From contig NZ_WUEK01000011.1 in the NCBI RefSeq assembly GCF_009823805.1, positions 122,386-186,385 on the forward strand: DNA of 64,000 nt. Reading direction: 5' to 3'. A program made the translations under genes and the position numbers. The stretch comes from Nocardioides flavescens. GTDB taxonomy: Bacteria; Actinomycetota; Actinomycetes; Propionibacteriales; Nocardioidaceae. Positions 42,732 through 50,521 of this stretch are shown here, piece by piece (the stretch's first letter is position 1; every line of letters begins with the position of its first letter). Below the pieces are notes generated by a model, which was not told where the DNA came from, ran no database searches, and saw only the letters and a program-made list of their open reading frames with translations.

Positions 42732-44234
42732 TCAGTCCACCTTCTCCGCAGCGGTGCGCTGGGCCACACCGACCCGGCTGTGCCGGCGGCCGTAGGCGAA
42801 GTAGACGACGATGCCGAGCGCCATCCAGATCAGGAACCGCTCCCAGGTCTCGCCCTTGAGGTTGAGCATGAGGTAGAGGCACATGATCGTCGACAGGGTC
42901 GCGACGACCGGGGCGATCGGCGTGCGGAACGCCCGCGGCAGGTCGGGGCGGGTGCGGCGCAGCACCACGACGCCGATGCTCACGAGGATGAAGGCGAACA
43001 GCGTGCCGATGTTGACCAGGTCGGCCAGCGTCGTGAGGTCGACGAACCCGGCGATGGCGGCGACGGCCACGCCGGTCATCAGCGTGATGCGGTACGGCGT
43101 GCCCCAGGTCGGGTGCACCTTGGAGATCGAGCGGGGCAGCAGGCCGTCGCGGCCCATCGCGAAGGCGATGCGCGACTGACCGAGCATCAGGATCATCGCG
43201 ACGACGACGAGACCGATGCAGGCGCCGACCGAGATCAGGTCGCCCATCCAGTCCACCCCGGCCGCCGAGAACGCCGTGGCCAGGGGGGCAGCGTCGTCGG
43301 GGTCGATGTCCTTATAGCTCTGCACCCCGGTGACGATCAGGCTCACCGCGGCGTAGAGGACCGTGACGATGGCGAGCGAGCCGAGGATGCCGATCGGGAT
43401 GTCCTTCTGCGGGTTCTTCGCCTCCTCGGCGGTGGTGGCGACGACGTCGAAGCCGATGAAGGCGAAGAACACGATCGCGGCGCCGGCGATGACGCCGCCG
43501 ATGCCGTAGACCGCCGGGTCGAGACCGAACAGGCTCGTGATCAGCGGGGTCTGCGCGAAGCTCGAGCCGCTGTCGGGAGCCGGCTCCGACGGCGGGATGA
43601 ACGGCGTCCAGTTGCTCGGGCTGACGTAGACGACGCCGACCACGATCACGGCGGCGACCACCGCGAGCTTGATGGCGACGACGACCTGGTTGACCCGGCT
43701 GGAGAGCTTGGTGCCGCGGATGAGCAGCAGCATGGTGAGCAGGGCGATGACCACGGCGGGCAGGTCGATGAACCCGCCCGACGCGCTGGCGATCTGGGCC
43801 GGCACCTCGAACGGCGTGCCCTCGAGCAGCTTCTGCAGGTAGCCGGAGAAGCTCACCGACAGCGCCGAGGCCCCGATCGTGAACTCCAGGACCAGGTCCC
43901 AGCCGATGATCCAGGCGACGAGCTCACCCAGCGTGGCGTAGCTGAAGGTGTAGGCACTGCCCGCCACCGGCACGGTCGAGGCGAACTCGGCGTAGCAGAG
44001 GGCGGCCAGGCCGCAGGCGATCGCGGCGATCACGAAGCTCAGCGCCAGCGCCGGCCCCGAGTTGGACGCCGCGACGGTGCCCGTCAGCACGAAGATGCCG
44101 GCGCCGATGGTGACGCCGACACCGAAGACCGTCAGGTCGAGCGCACCGAGGTCCTTCTTGAGCTTGTGCTCCGGATCGTCGGTGTCCTCCATCGACTGCT
44201 CGATCGACTTCGTGCGGAACACGCTGCTGGCCAT
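42732..44234 (-). CDS. APC family amino acid permease (CAT-like)
   Basis: A 500-residue permease with twelve or more hydrophobic helices. The first helix carries VGVTIGAGIFVLTGT, the substrate-site glycine motif, and SAYTFSYATLGELVAWIIGW follows; AFIGFDVVATTAEEAKNP is the CAT/YfnA signature. It imports an amino acid, probably cationic. I chose the ATG at 44234; the ORF opens six codons earlier. It follows deaD's start in the same orientation, with separate transcription likely. Confidence 0.88.
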   Translation of the reverse strand: MASSVFRTKSIEQSMEDTDDPEHKLKKDLGALDLTVFGVGVTIGAGIFVLTGTVAASNSGPALALSFVIAAIACGLAALCYAEFASTVPVAGSAYTFSYATLGELVAWIIGWDLVLEFTIGASALSVSFSGYLQKLLEGTPFEVPAQIASASGGFIDLPAVVIALLTMLLLIRGTKLSSRVNQVVVAIKLAVVAAVIVVGVVYVSPSNWTPFIPPSEPAPDSGSSFAQTPLITSLFGLDPAVYGIGGVIAGAAIVFFAFIGFDVVATTAEEAKNPQKDIPIGILGSLAIVTVLYAAVSLIVTGVQSYKDIDPDDAAPLATAFSAAGVDWMGDLISVGACIGLVVVAMILMLGQSRIAFAMGRDGLLPRSISKVHPTWGTPYRITLMTGVAVAAIAGFVDLTTLADLVNIGTLFAFILVSIGVVVLRRTRPDLPRAFRTPIAPVVATLSTIMCLYLMLNLKGETWERFLIWMALGIVVYFAYGRRHSRVGVAQRTAAEKVD

Positions 44235-44322
44235 GGGACCGATGTACCCCAAAGCAGGAGACGCCGTCCAGCGACCCGCTCAGCGCGATCGCGCATGCCA
44301 AGTGGACGACGGTGGTACCTTA

Positions 44323-44344
44323 GGTGAACAGAAGGTGAACGGAA
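44323..44344 (+). repeat. Tandem 11-bp repeat before the 46-residue gene
   Basis: GGTGAACAGAA is followed at once by GGTGAACGGAA, ending 11 bases before the ATG at 44356. GGAAGG at the end of the second copy serves as ribosome-binding site. A pair of protein-binding sites or a duplicated leader are both possible. Confidence 0.6.
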
Positions 44345-44355
44345 GGTTGATCAAC

Positions 44356-44496
44356 ATGAACACCACCCCCGCCGAGCGGCTCGAGATGCGCTGGCTGCCC
44401 GTCGTCGACGCCGCAGGACGGACCCGCATGGAGGCGACCTGGGTCGCCGTTCCCACGGCCGCCGCGGCTGCGTACGCCGTGCCGCACGCAGCCTGA
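44356..44496 (+). CDS. Small 46-residue protein
   Basis: Begins MNTTPAERLEMRWLPVVDAA and ends in an alanine-rich stretch; unrecognised. It contains Trp and Pro in the middle and a mildly hydrophobic end but no clear membrane helix. GGAAGG lies seven to nine bases before the ATG, tandem repeats precede it, and a strong terminator (44539-44566) follows, so it is a complete independent transcription unit. This supports a real small gene. Confidence 0.6.
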   Translation: MNTTPAERLEMRWLPVVDAAGRTRMEATWVAVPTAAAAAYAVPHAA

Positions 44497-44538
44497 GAGC
44501 AGTACCCGCACTCGACACTTGCTCCACCCCCAGACACA

Positions 44539-44566
44539 GCGCCCCCGGCCTCCCGGCCGGGGGCGC
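44539..44566 (+). terminator. Intrinsic terminator after the 46-residue gene
   Basis: Perfect 12-bp stem, GCGCCCCCGGCC with GGCCGGGGGCGC, loop TCCC, followed by TTCGTCGT. It is 43 bases past the stop codon. Confidence 0.85.
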
Positions 44567-44662
44567 TTCGTCGTCTGCGACGACGTCGGGGGTCAAGTCA
44601 TTCGAAAACAGTGGTCGCTCCTGGAATGAAAGTGCGCTAGCCTCCGTTCCACCGTCACGTTC

Positions 44663-44676
44663 GTTGAACGTTCAAC
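44663..44676 (+). promoter_or_regulatory. MarR-type palindrome upstream of yceI
   Basis: GTTGAACGTTCAAC is a perfect 14-bp palindrome 20 bases before the YceI ATG, downstream of a TAGCCT hexamer (about 44638). TTGAA-TTCAA palindromes are typical of MarR sites, and a MarR gene lies at 46008. It could block transcription initiation or elongation. Confidence 0.55.
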
Positions 44677-44696
44677 ATATCCAGGAGGAGAGCACC

Positions 44697-45263
44697 ATGA
44701 CCGCTGACACCGACACCAGCAACGCCCTGACCGACATCACCGGCGACTACACCATCGACCCCTCGCACAGCCGCCTCGGCTTCTCGGCCCGCCACGCGAT
44801 GGTCACCACCGTCCGCGGCTCGTTCGGCGAGTTCTCCGGCACCGCGCACGTCGACGCCGCGAACCCGGCCAACTCCTCGACCACCGTCGAGATCAAGACC
44901 GCCAGCATCGACACCGGGTCCAAGGACCGCGACGGCCACCTGGTCTCCGCCGACTTCTTCGAGGCCGAGACCCACCCCGACATCACCTTCCGCTCGACCT
45001 CCGTCGAGCGCGACGGCGAGGACTGGACCATCACCGGCGACCTCACCATCAAGGGCGTCACCCACTCCATCGCCGTCCCCTTCGAGTACACCGGCTCGGC
45101 GCAGGACCCGTTCGGCAACGTCCGTATCGGCTTCGAGGGCAAGGCCACCCTCTCCCGCAAGGACTGGGGCCTGACCTGGAACGCCGCGCTCGAGACCGGC
45201 GGCGTGCTCGTCTCCGACAAGATCAAGCTCGAGTTCGACATCTCGGCGATCAAGAACGCCTGA
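44697..45263 (+). CDS. YceI family polyisoprenoid-binding-like protein
   Basis: A 188-residue lipocalin-like barrel. YTIDPSHSRLGFSARHAMVT opens the YceI fold, followed by GSFGEFSGTAHVD, HLVSADFFEAETHPDITFRS and GLTWNAALETGGVLVSDKI. Related proteins bind isoprenoid chains or quinones. There is no signal peptide, so it is cytoplasmic here. AGGAGGAG precedes the ATG. The palindrome at 44663 and a nearby MarR suggest regulation. The convergent neighbour ends within repeat copy 3. Confidence 0.9.
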   Translation: MTADTDTSNALTDITGDYTIDPSHSRLGFSARHAMVTTVRGSFGEFSGTAHVDAANPANSSTTVEIKTASIDTGSKDRDGHLVSADFFEAETHPDITFRSTSVERDGEDWTITGDLTIKGVTHSIAVPFEYTGSAQDPFGNVRIGFEGKATLSRKDWGLTWNAALETGGVLVSDKIKLEFDISAIKNA

Positions 45264-45300
45264 GGACCTCCCGCCGGTCGAGGAGGGGAAGTCCTGTCCT

Positions 45301-45403
45301 TTCCGGTGGTTGAGGAAGGACGGAGTCCTGTCTCGAAACCACTTCTCCACCTCGAGAAGTGGTTTCGAGAGGGTCGCCAGCGCGACCTCCTCAACCACCG
45401 GAA
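45301..45403. repeat. Inverted-pair stem-loop repeat, copy 3
   Basis: The most complete copy: ends TTCCGGTGGTTGAGGA and TCCTCAACCACCGGAA are perfect 16-bp inverted repeats. The left stem is AGGAC-GGA-GTCCT, the right (opposite strand) GGTCGC-GCTG-GCGACC, and the centre ACTTCTCCACCTCGAGAAGT is itself an inverted repeat. A degenerate third module lies at 45270-45299. It supplies the stop codon of the gene at 45391. Confidence 0.88.
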
Positions 45404-46011
45404 CCGATCACCGTCGTGACGACGCTCGTCACCGACGGGGTGCGCGGGGTGGAGGAGAAGCCGAACCGCGCGGGCGGGTCGACGTCGGCGAGCGCGCCGA
45501 GGGCGCGACCGTCGAAGGACCCGCTCAGCGCGGTGACCCGCCGGGTGTCGGTGGCGCCGTAGAACTCGCGGCGCTCGCCGCCGGCCGTGCCGCGGGTGCG
45601 CACCCCGCGCAGGACGACCCGGGCCACCGGGTCGGTGAGCGTGCACCAGGCCGGCGACTCCGCCAGGCGGCGGGGCACCGCGCGCAGCGCCCAGCCGAGC
45701 GGCGTACGCCGGCCGAGGGTGAGGTCGAGGCGGAGCGAGGCCGAGCGGACCTGCCAGCCGCCGCGGAGGTCGGCGACCCGGAACGGCTCGAGGCGCACCT
45801 CGTCGAAGGTGTAGGTCGCGGCGATGAAGTCGCGGGCGGCCTCGTGCGGGGCGAGCAGCACCCGGTGACCGTCGGCGGTCTCGACCATCGCGTCGGCGAA
45901 CTCGCCCAGCGGCGTGAGGCGCCAGCGGCCCACCACGACCCGGGTGCCCGAGGTGCTGCCGACCCCGGCGATGGCGCCGCGGAAGACGTGCCTGGAGGGC
46001 CGGGTGCTCAC
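45391..46011 (-). CDS. Conserved hypothetical protein ending in a repeat element
   Basis: A 206-residue soluble protein I do not recognise. It begins VSTRPSRHVFRGAIAGVGST with RVVVGRWRLTPLGEFADAMV and LAPHEAARDFIAATYTFDEV following; similar proteins occur in other Actinobacteria by memory, without a function. GTG overlaps the MarR stop (GTGA), so it is cotranscribed with MarR. Its last codons and TGA are provided by repeat copy 3, giving the ending SGG. Confidence 0.75.
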   Translation of the reverse strand: MSTRPSRHVFRGAIAGVGSTSGTRVVVGRWRLTPLGEFADAMVETADGHRVLLAPHEAARDFIAATYTFDEVRLEPFRVADLRGGWQVRSASLRLDLTLGRRTPLGWALRAVPRRLAESPAWCTLTDPVARVVLRGVRTRGTAGGERREFYGATDTRRVTALSGSFDGRALGALADVDPPARFGFSSTPRTPSVTSVVTTVIGSGG

Positions 46012-46490
46012 GCCGGCCACCGCCCGTCGGGGTCGGCGGCCGCGAGCACGCGGGCGGCGACGCGACCCAGCGTGTCGAGCTCGTCCTCGCTGAGCCGGTC
46101 GACGAGCAGGTCGCGCACGGTGGCGACGTGGCCCGGTGCGGCCTCGACGACCTTGGCGTGCCCGGCGTCGGTCAGCGTCGCCGCCGTACGACGACCGGGG
46201 CCCGGCAGCCGCGAGCGGGTCAGCCACCCGCGCTGCTCGAGCCGTCCGACGACGTGGGAGAGCCGCGACAGCGAGGAGGTCGAGAGCTGGGCGATCTCGC
46301 TGAGCTGCATCGTGCGGTCGTCACGCTCGGAGAGCAGCGACAGCACGGCGTACTCGAAGTGGCTGAGGCCCTGGTCGCGCTGGAGCTGCGCGTCGAGCGC
46401 GGCCGGCAGCCGGATCAGCATCCCGGCCGTGGCCCGCCAGGCCCGCTGCTGCCGCTCGTCGAGCCACGGGGTCTCGGCAGGCTGGGTCAC
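46008..46490 (-). CDS. MarR family transcriptional regulator
   Basis: A 160-residue winged-helix regulator. FEYAVLSLLSERDDRTMQLS leads to the recognition helix in STSSLSRLSHVVGRLEQRGW and the wing RSRLPGPGRRTAATLTDAG. Probably binds the palindrome upstream of yceI (inference); it is coupled to the hypothetical at 45391. TAGGCT ends six bases before the GTG and no Shine-Dalgarno is seen, so a leaderless transcript is likely. Confidence 0.9.
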   Translation of the reverse strand: MTQPAETPWLDERQQRAWRATAGMLIRLPAALDAQLQRDQGLSHFEYAVLSLLSERDDRTMQLSEIAQLSTSSLSRLSHVVGRLEQRGWLTRSRLPGPGRRTAATLTDAGHAKVVEAAPGHVATVRDLLVDRLSEDELDTLGRVAARVLAAADPDGRWPA

Positions 46491-46510
46491 ACAGCGAGCC
46501 TAGGAGAGCG

Positions 46511-47752
46511 TCAGCGGATCTGCCGCCCGGAGATCGCCCGGGCGATGACGAGCCGCTGGATCTCAGAGGTCCCCTCGAAGATCGTGTAGATCCGGGCGTC
46601 GCGGGCCATCCGCTCGACGGGGTACTCCCGGGTGAAGCCGTTGCCGCCGAGGATCTGCATCGCCTGGCCGGTGACGGCGACCGCGGTCTCGCCCGCGTGC
46701 AGCTTGGACATCGAGCCCTCCGCGGCCTCGAAGGGCTGGCCGTTGCGGGCCATCCACGCCGCCCGCCACACCAGCAGGCGGCTCGCGTCGATCGAGGTCT
46801 TCATGTCGGCGAGGGCGAAGGCGATGGCCTGGTTGTCGATGATCGGGCGCCCGAACTGCTCGCGCGTCTTCGCGTAGTCGAGCGCCACCTCGTACGCCGC
46901 CCGCGCGATGCCGAGCGCCTGCGCGCCGACCGCCGGCCGGGTGCGCTCGAACGTCGCCATGCTGGCGTTGGTGGCGCCGCCGCTCTTCGCGCCCTCGCGG
47001 GCCCGGGCGAGTCGGGCGTCGAGCTTCTCCTTGCCGCCGAGCAGGCAGCGGCCCGGCACGCGCACCTGGTCGAGCACGACCTCGGCGGTGTGGGAGGCGC
47101 GGATGCCGTGCTTGGCGAACTTCTGGCCCTGGCTCAGCCCCTTCGTGCCCGGCGGCACCACGAAGCTCGCCTGCCCGCGGGTGCGCAGCTCGGGGTCGAC
47201 GACCGCGGTGACGACGTGGATGTCGGCGATGCCGCCGTTGGTCGCCCAGGTCTTGGTGCCGTCGATGACCCACTCGTCGGTGGCCTCGTCGTACCTCGCC
47301 CGGGTGCGCATCGCCCCCACGTCGCTGCCCGCGTCGGGCTCGCTGGAGCAGAACGCCGCGATCTTGACGTCGTCGGGGGTGCCGAACATCTGCGGCACCC
47401 ACTCGCCGAGCTGCTCGGGGGTGCCGTTGCTGCTGACGGCGGCCGCCGCGAGCGCCGTGCCGACGATCGCCAGGCCGATGCCGGCGTCGCCCCAGAACAG
47501 CTCCTCCATGGTGATCGGCAGCCCGAGCCCGGTCTCCTCGAAGCTCTGGGTGGCGAAGAAATCGAGGGAGTAGAGCCCGATCTTGGCGGCCTCCTGCACC
47601 ACGGGCCAGGGGAACTCCTCGCGCTCGTCCCACTCGGCCGCCGCCGGTCGGACGACGTCGGCCGCGAAGTCGTGCACCCACGAGCGCAGCTCGAGCTGGT
47701 CGGGACCGAGCCCGAAGCTGGGGGTGCCGGGGACCTGGCTGTCGTCGCTCAC
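46511..47752 (-). CDS. Acyl-CoA dehydrogenase
   Basis: A 413-residue FAD enzyme. AFCSSEPDAGSDVGAMRTRA binds the substrate and flavin, and TKTWATNGGIADIHVV is the beta-domain signature. AMQILGGNGFTREYPVERMA and YTIFEGTSEIQRLVIAR hold the C-terminal FAD contacts and the catalytic Glu (FEGTSE). It introduces the trans-2 double bond into an acyl-CoA; chain length cannot be told. TAGCGT ends six bases before the GTG. Confidence 0.92.
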   Translation of the reverse strand: MSDDSQVPGTPSFGLGPDQLELRSWVHDFAADVVRPAAAEWDEREEFPWPVVQEAAKIGLYSLDFFATQSFEETGLGLPITMEELFWGDAGIGLAIVGTALAAAAVSSNGTPEQLGEWVPQMFGTPDDVKIAAFCSSEPDAGSDVGAMRTRARYDEATDEWVIDGTKTWATNGGIADIHVVTAVVDPELRTRGQASFVVPPGTKGLSQGQKFAKHGIRASHTAEVVLDQVRVPGRCLLGGKEKLDARLARAREGAKSGGATNASMATFERTRPAVGAQALGIARAAYEVALDYAKTREQFGRPIIDNQAIAFALADMKTSIDASRLLVWRAAWMARNGQPFEAAEGSMSKLHAGETAVAVTGQAMQILGGNGFTREYPVERMARDARIYTIFEGTSEIQRLVIARAISGRQIR

Positions 47753-47819
47753 GCAGCCACGCTACAGCGAACAGGTGTACTCCAAAACGGCTCCGCGTGC
47801 GGATGGGTACCCCCGTCAC

Positions 47820-48437
47820 GTGACGACGGTGGAGCACTGGTCCGAGGGCTGGTTCGAGGGCAAGGAACTCACGACCGACTGGAGCTCGGACAACTTCGAG
47901 ACGTGGGCGCGGTTGTTCGGCGAGCGCCGCGACGAGCCGCTGGACGTGCTCGAGATCGGCTCGTGGGAGGGCCGCTCCGCGCTGTTCTTCCTGCACTACT
48001 TCCCGGCCGCGCGGCTGACCTGCGTCGACACCTTCACCGGCGGCGCCGAGCACGTCGACGGCGACTCCCCCTGGGCCGGCGAGCTGCCGCACGTCGAGCA
48101 GCGCTTCCGCACCAACACCGCGGAGTTCGCCGACCGGGTGCGGGTGCTCGCCGAGCCCTCCGACGCCGCGCTCGCCCGCCTCGCCGCCGAGGGGGCGCAC
48201 TTCGACCTCGTGCTCGTCGACGGCAGCCACGAGGCGGACGACGTCCTCGCCGACGCCGAGGGCTCGTGGGCCCTGCTGCGCCCGCGCGGGTGGATCGTCC
48301 TCGACGACTACGAGTGGCAGGGCTTTCCCGACCCCCGGCGTACGCCGAAGCCGGGCATCGACGCCTTCCTCGAGCGGCACGCCGGCGAGCTCGACGAGGT
48401 CCAGCGCGGCTGGCAGGTTGTGGTGCAGCGCCGCTGA
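47820..48437 (+). CDS. Class I SAM-dependent methyltransferase (family 24-like)
   Basis: A 205-residue protein. VLEIGSWEGRSALFFLHYF is the SAM-binding motif I, LTCVDTF motif II, and FDLVLVDGSHEADDVLADAE motif post-I/III, the Methyltransf_24 pattern that also includes DGSH. Substrate unknown. The GTG at 47820 leaves 68 bases to the divergent acyl-CoA dehydrogenase. Repeat copy 4 starts right after its stop. Confidence 0.85.
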   Translation: MTTVEHWSEGWFEGKELTTDWSSDNFETWARLFGERRDEPLDVLEIGSWEGRSALFFLHYFPAARLTCVDTFTGGAEHVDGDSPWAGELPHVEQRFRTNTAEFADRVRVLAEPSDAALARLAAEGAHFDLVLVDGSHEADDVLADAEGSWALLRPRGWIVLDDYEWQGFPDPRRTPKPGIDAFLERHAGELDEVQRGWQVVVQRR

Positions 48438-48444
48438 GAGCCGA

Positions 48445-48548
48445 GGTGGTTTCGAGACAGGACTCCGTCCTTCCTCGACCACCGTGACGGTGGTTGAGGA
48501 GGCCGGCTACGGCCGTCTCGAAACCAGTCCGTCCTCAACCAGCGGCGG
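48445..48548. repeat. Inverted-pair stem-loop repeat, copy 4
   Basis: Here the two half-modules point the other way, tail to tail: the first (opposite strand) has stem AGGAC-GGA-GTCCT, the second has GGCCG-GCTA-CGGCC, and a partial arm follows at 48527-48545. It fills the space between the convergent methyltransferase and symporter genes and supplies the symporter's stop codon. Confidence 0.85.
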
Positions 48549-50157
48549 GGTCGAGCTCCTCGACGACGCCCTCGTCGCCGAGGTCGGCGGTGTAGTCGTC
48601 GGGGCTGGTGTGGTCGGTGCCGTCGTCGACGCCGGCGGCACGCAGCACCGGCGTGAGCACGACGGCGACGAGCAGGTTGAGCGCCAGCGCGAGCATCGCG
48701 ATGTAGACCTTGGTCTCGGTGCCGGGCAGGTTGACCAGCGGCCCGCCGAAGTGGGCCTGCACCGGCGACGCGACGCCGTAGGCCAGCCAGGTGCCCCAGG
48801 CCATGCCGACCGCCCAGCCGGCGAAGACCGCCCACCGGTGCAGCCAGCGCGTGTAGAGCCCGATCACGATGGCCGGGAGCGTCTGCAGGATCCAGACGCC
48901 GCCGAGCAGCTGCAGGTTGATCGCGAAGTCCTTCGACAGCGCCAGCACGAAGACCAGCGCTCCGAACTTCACGAGCAGCGAGACCAGCTTGGCCTGGCGC
49001 GCCTGCTCGGCGTGGGTGGCGTCGGGCCTGAGGTAGGCCCGGTAGATGTTGCGCGTCCACAGGTTGGCCGCGGCGATCGACATGATCGCGGCCGGCACCA
49101 GCGCGCCGATGACGATCGCGGCGAAGGCGACGCCGGCGAACCACGCCGGGAACTCGTTCTCGAACAGCTGCGGCACCGACTGCTGCGGGTTGGCGACCTT
49201 CACCCCGGCGGCGATGGCGACGAACCCGAGCAGCGCCAACAGCCCGAGCAAGAACGAGTACGCCGGGAGCAGGGCGGCGTTGCGGCGGATCACCGAGCGG
49301 TTGCGGGTCGAGAGCACCCCGGTCACGGAGTGGGGGTACATGAACAGCGCCAGCGCGGAGCCCAGGGCCAGCGAGCCGTAGGCCCAGTGCGCGGCCTCGG
49401 CGGGCATGATCGCGCGCGGCGTGGCCTGACCGGCGGCGATGGCGTCGGCGTTGTCGGCGTTGAACGAGGCGAAGCTCGACTCGACGGTGTCGAAGATGGC
49501 GCCCCAGCCGCCGAACTGGCTGGGCAGGTAGATCACCGCCACGATGATCACGACGTAGATCAGCGTGTCCTTCACGAAGGCGATGAGCGCCGGCGCCCGC
49601 AGGCCGCTGGAGTAGGTGTAGGCCGCGAGCACGGCGAAGGCCAGGAACAGCGGCAGGTCCTTGACGAACCAGTTGCTGCTGTCGGTGCCGATGCCGATCA
49701 CCTCGAGCACCACCTGCATGCCCACGAGCTGCAGCGCGATGTAGGGCATCGTCGCGAGCAGACCGGTGAGCGCGACGGCCAGCGCGAGGGGGCGGCTGTC
49801 GTAGCGGCCCTCGACGAAGTCGGCCGGGGTGACGTAGCCGTGGCGGTGGCTCACCGACCACAGCCGGGGCAGGAACAGGAAGATCAGCGGGTAGACCACG
49901 ATCGTGTACGGCACGGCGAAGAACCCCACCGCGCTGCCGGCGTACAGCGTCGCCGGGACGGCGATGAAGGTGTAGGCGGTGTAGATGTCACCGCCGATGA
50001 GGAACCACGCGATGAACGTGCCGAAGCCGCGCCCGCCGAGGCCCCACTCGTCGAGGTTGTCGAGGCTGGCCGCCCGCCGCCAGCGCGAGGCGGCGAAGCC
50101 CATCACGGTGACGAGCAGGAAGAGGAAGACGAAGACGCCGACCGCGACGCCGTTCAC
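48535..50157 (-). CDS. Sodium:solute symporter, MctP-like monocarboxylate transporter
   Basis: A 540-residue SSS-family transporter with about thirteen helices. WGLGGRGFGTFIAWFLIGGD opens the fold and YTYSSGLRAPALIAFVKDTL is the SSS signature. The DUF3311 partner gene lies upstream, the layout of MctP importers for lactate, pyruvate or acetate. The GTG overlaps the DUF3311 stop (GTGA). The last three codons and TGA lie in repeat copy 4. Confidence 0.88.
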   Translation of the reverse strand: MNGVAVGVFVFLFLLVTVMGFAASRWRRAASLDNLDEWGLGGRGFGTFIAWFLIGGDIYTAYTFIAVPATLYAGSAVGFFAVPYTIVVYPLIFLFLPRLWSVSHRHGYVTPADFVEGRYDSRPLALAVALTGLLATMPYIALQLVGMQVVLEVIGIGTDSSNWFVKDLPLFLAFAVLAAYTYSSGLRAPALIAFVKDTLIYVVIIVAVIYLPSQFGGWGAIFDTVESSFASFNADNADAIAAGQATPRAIMPAEAAHWAYGSLALGSALALFMYPHSVTGVLSTRNRSVIRRNAALLPAYSFLLGLLALLGFVAIAAGVKVANPQQSVPQLFENEFPAWFAGVAFAAIVIGALVPAAIMSIAAANLWTRNIYRAYLRPDATHAEQARQAKLVSLLVKFGALVFVLALSKDFAINLQLLGGVWILQTLPAIVIGLYTRWLHRWAVFAGWAVGMAWGTWLAYGVASPVQAHFGGPLVNLPGTETKVYIAMLALALNLLVAVVLTPVLRAAGVDDGTDHTSPDDYTADLGDEGVVEELDPAAG

Positions 50158-50372
50158 CGCCGGTCGCCCTTCTTCTCACCCGAGCGCGCGAGGTAGTAGG
50201 CGCTCGTCGTGAGCACCGCCGCGATCGGGATCAGCAGGAACTGGAACCAGAAGAAGAACGGGAAGCCCCACAGCTCCGGGTCGTGGCGGTCGTAGACGCC
50301 CACCAGGAGCGGCAGTACGACCGCGGGTGCGAGCAGGACGCAGATCAGGGTCCAGCGTGCGTTCGACGACAT
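50154..50372 (-). CDS. DUF3311 small membrane subunit
   Basis: A 72-residue protein with two hydrophobic helices (WTLICVLLAPAVVLPLLVGV and FFFWFQFLLIPIAAVLTTSA), an invariant-looking ELWGFP between them, and a charged tail. DUF3311 proteins are the small partners of SSS symporters. I chose the ATG at 50372 with GGAAGAGG upstream; an extension to 50423 would cross the operator. Coupled to the symporter. Confidence 0.85.
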   Translation of the reverse strand: MSSNARWTLICVLLAPAVVLPLLVGVYDRHDPELWGFPFFFWFQFLLIPIAAVLTTSAYYLARSGEKKGDRR

Positions 50373-50410
50373 GTGGCCCACCTCTTCCGAGACACAACGA
50401 GTGGTTGGTG

Positions 50411-50429
50411 TGGTCGACACCACAACCTA
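50411..50429 (-). promoter_or_regulatory. Promoter and GntR-like site for the mctP operon
   Basis: TGGTCGACACCA (50411-50422) has TGGT and ACCA half-sites around CGAC, as bound by FCD-type GntR regulators. It abuts TAGGTT on the minus strand (50424-50429), so it would cover the start of transcription of the DUF3311-symporter operon. No GntR gene is nearby. Confidence 0.45.
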
Positions 50430-50521
50430 GCCCTGTCCGGCCCCCGGCGCGCGCGACGACGCCCGTCGCATGAAGCGTAGTGTTCTGATCGACATTGTTG
50501 TCTTTGCCTGAGGGAGACCCC

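Noticed and set aside
44598..44629. TCATTC...GAATGA inverted repeat upstream of yceI
   Set aside because: Six-base arms 20 bases apart are expected by chance; the palindrome at 44663 is far stronger.
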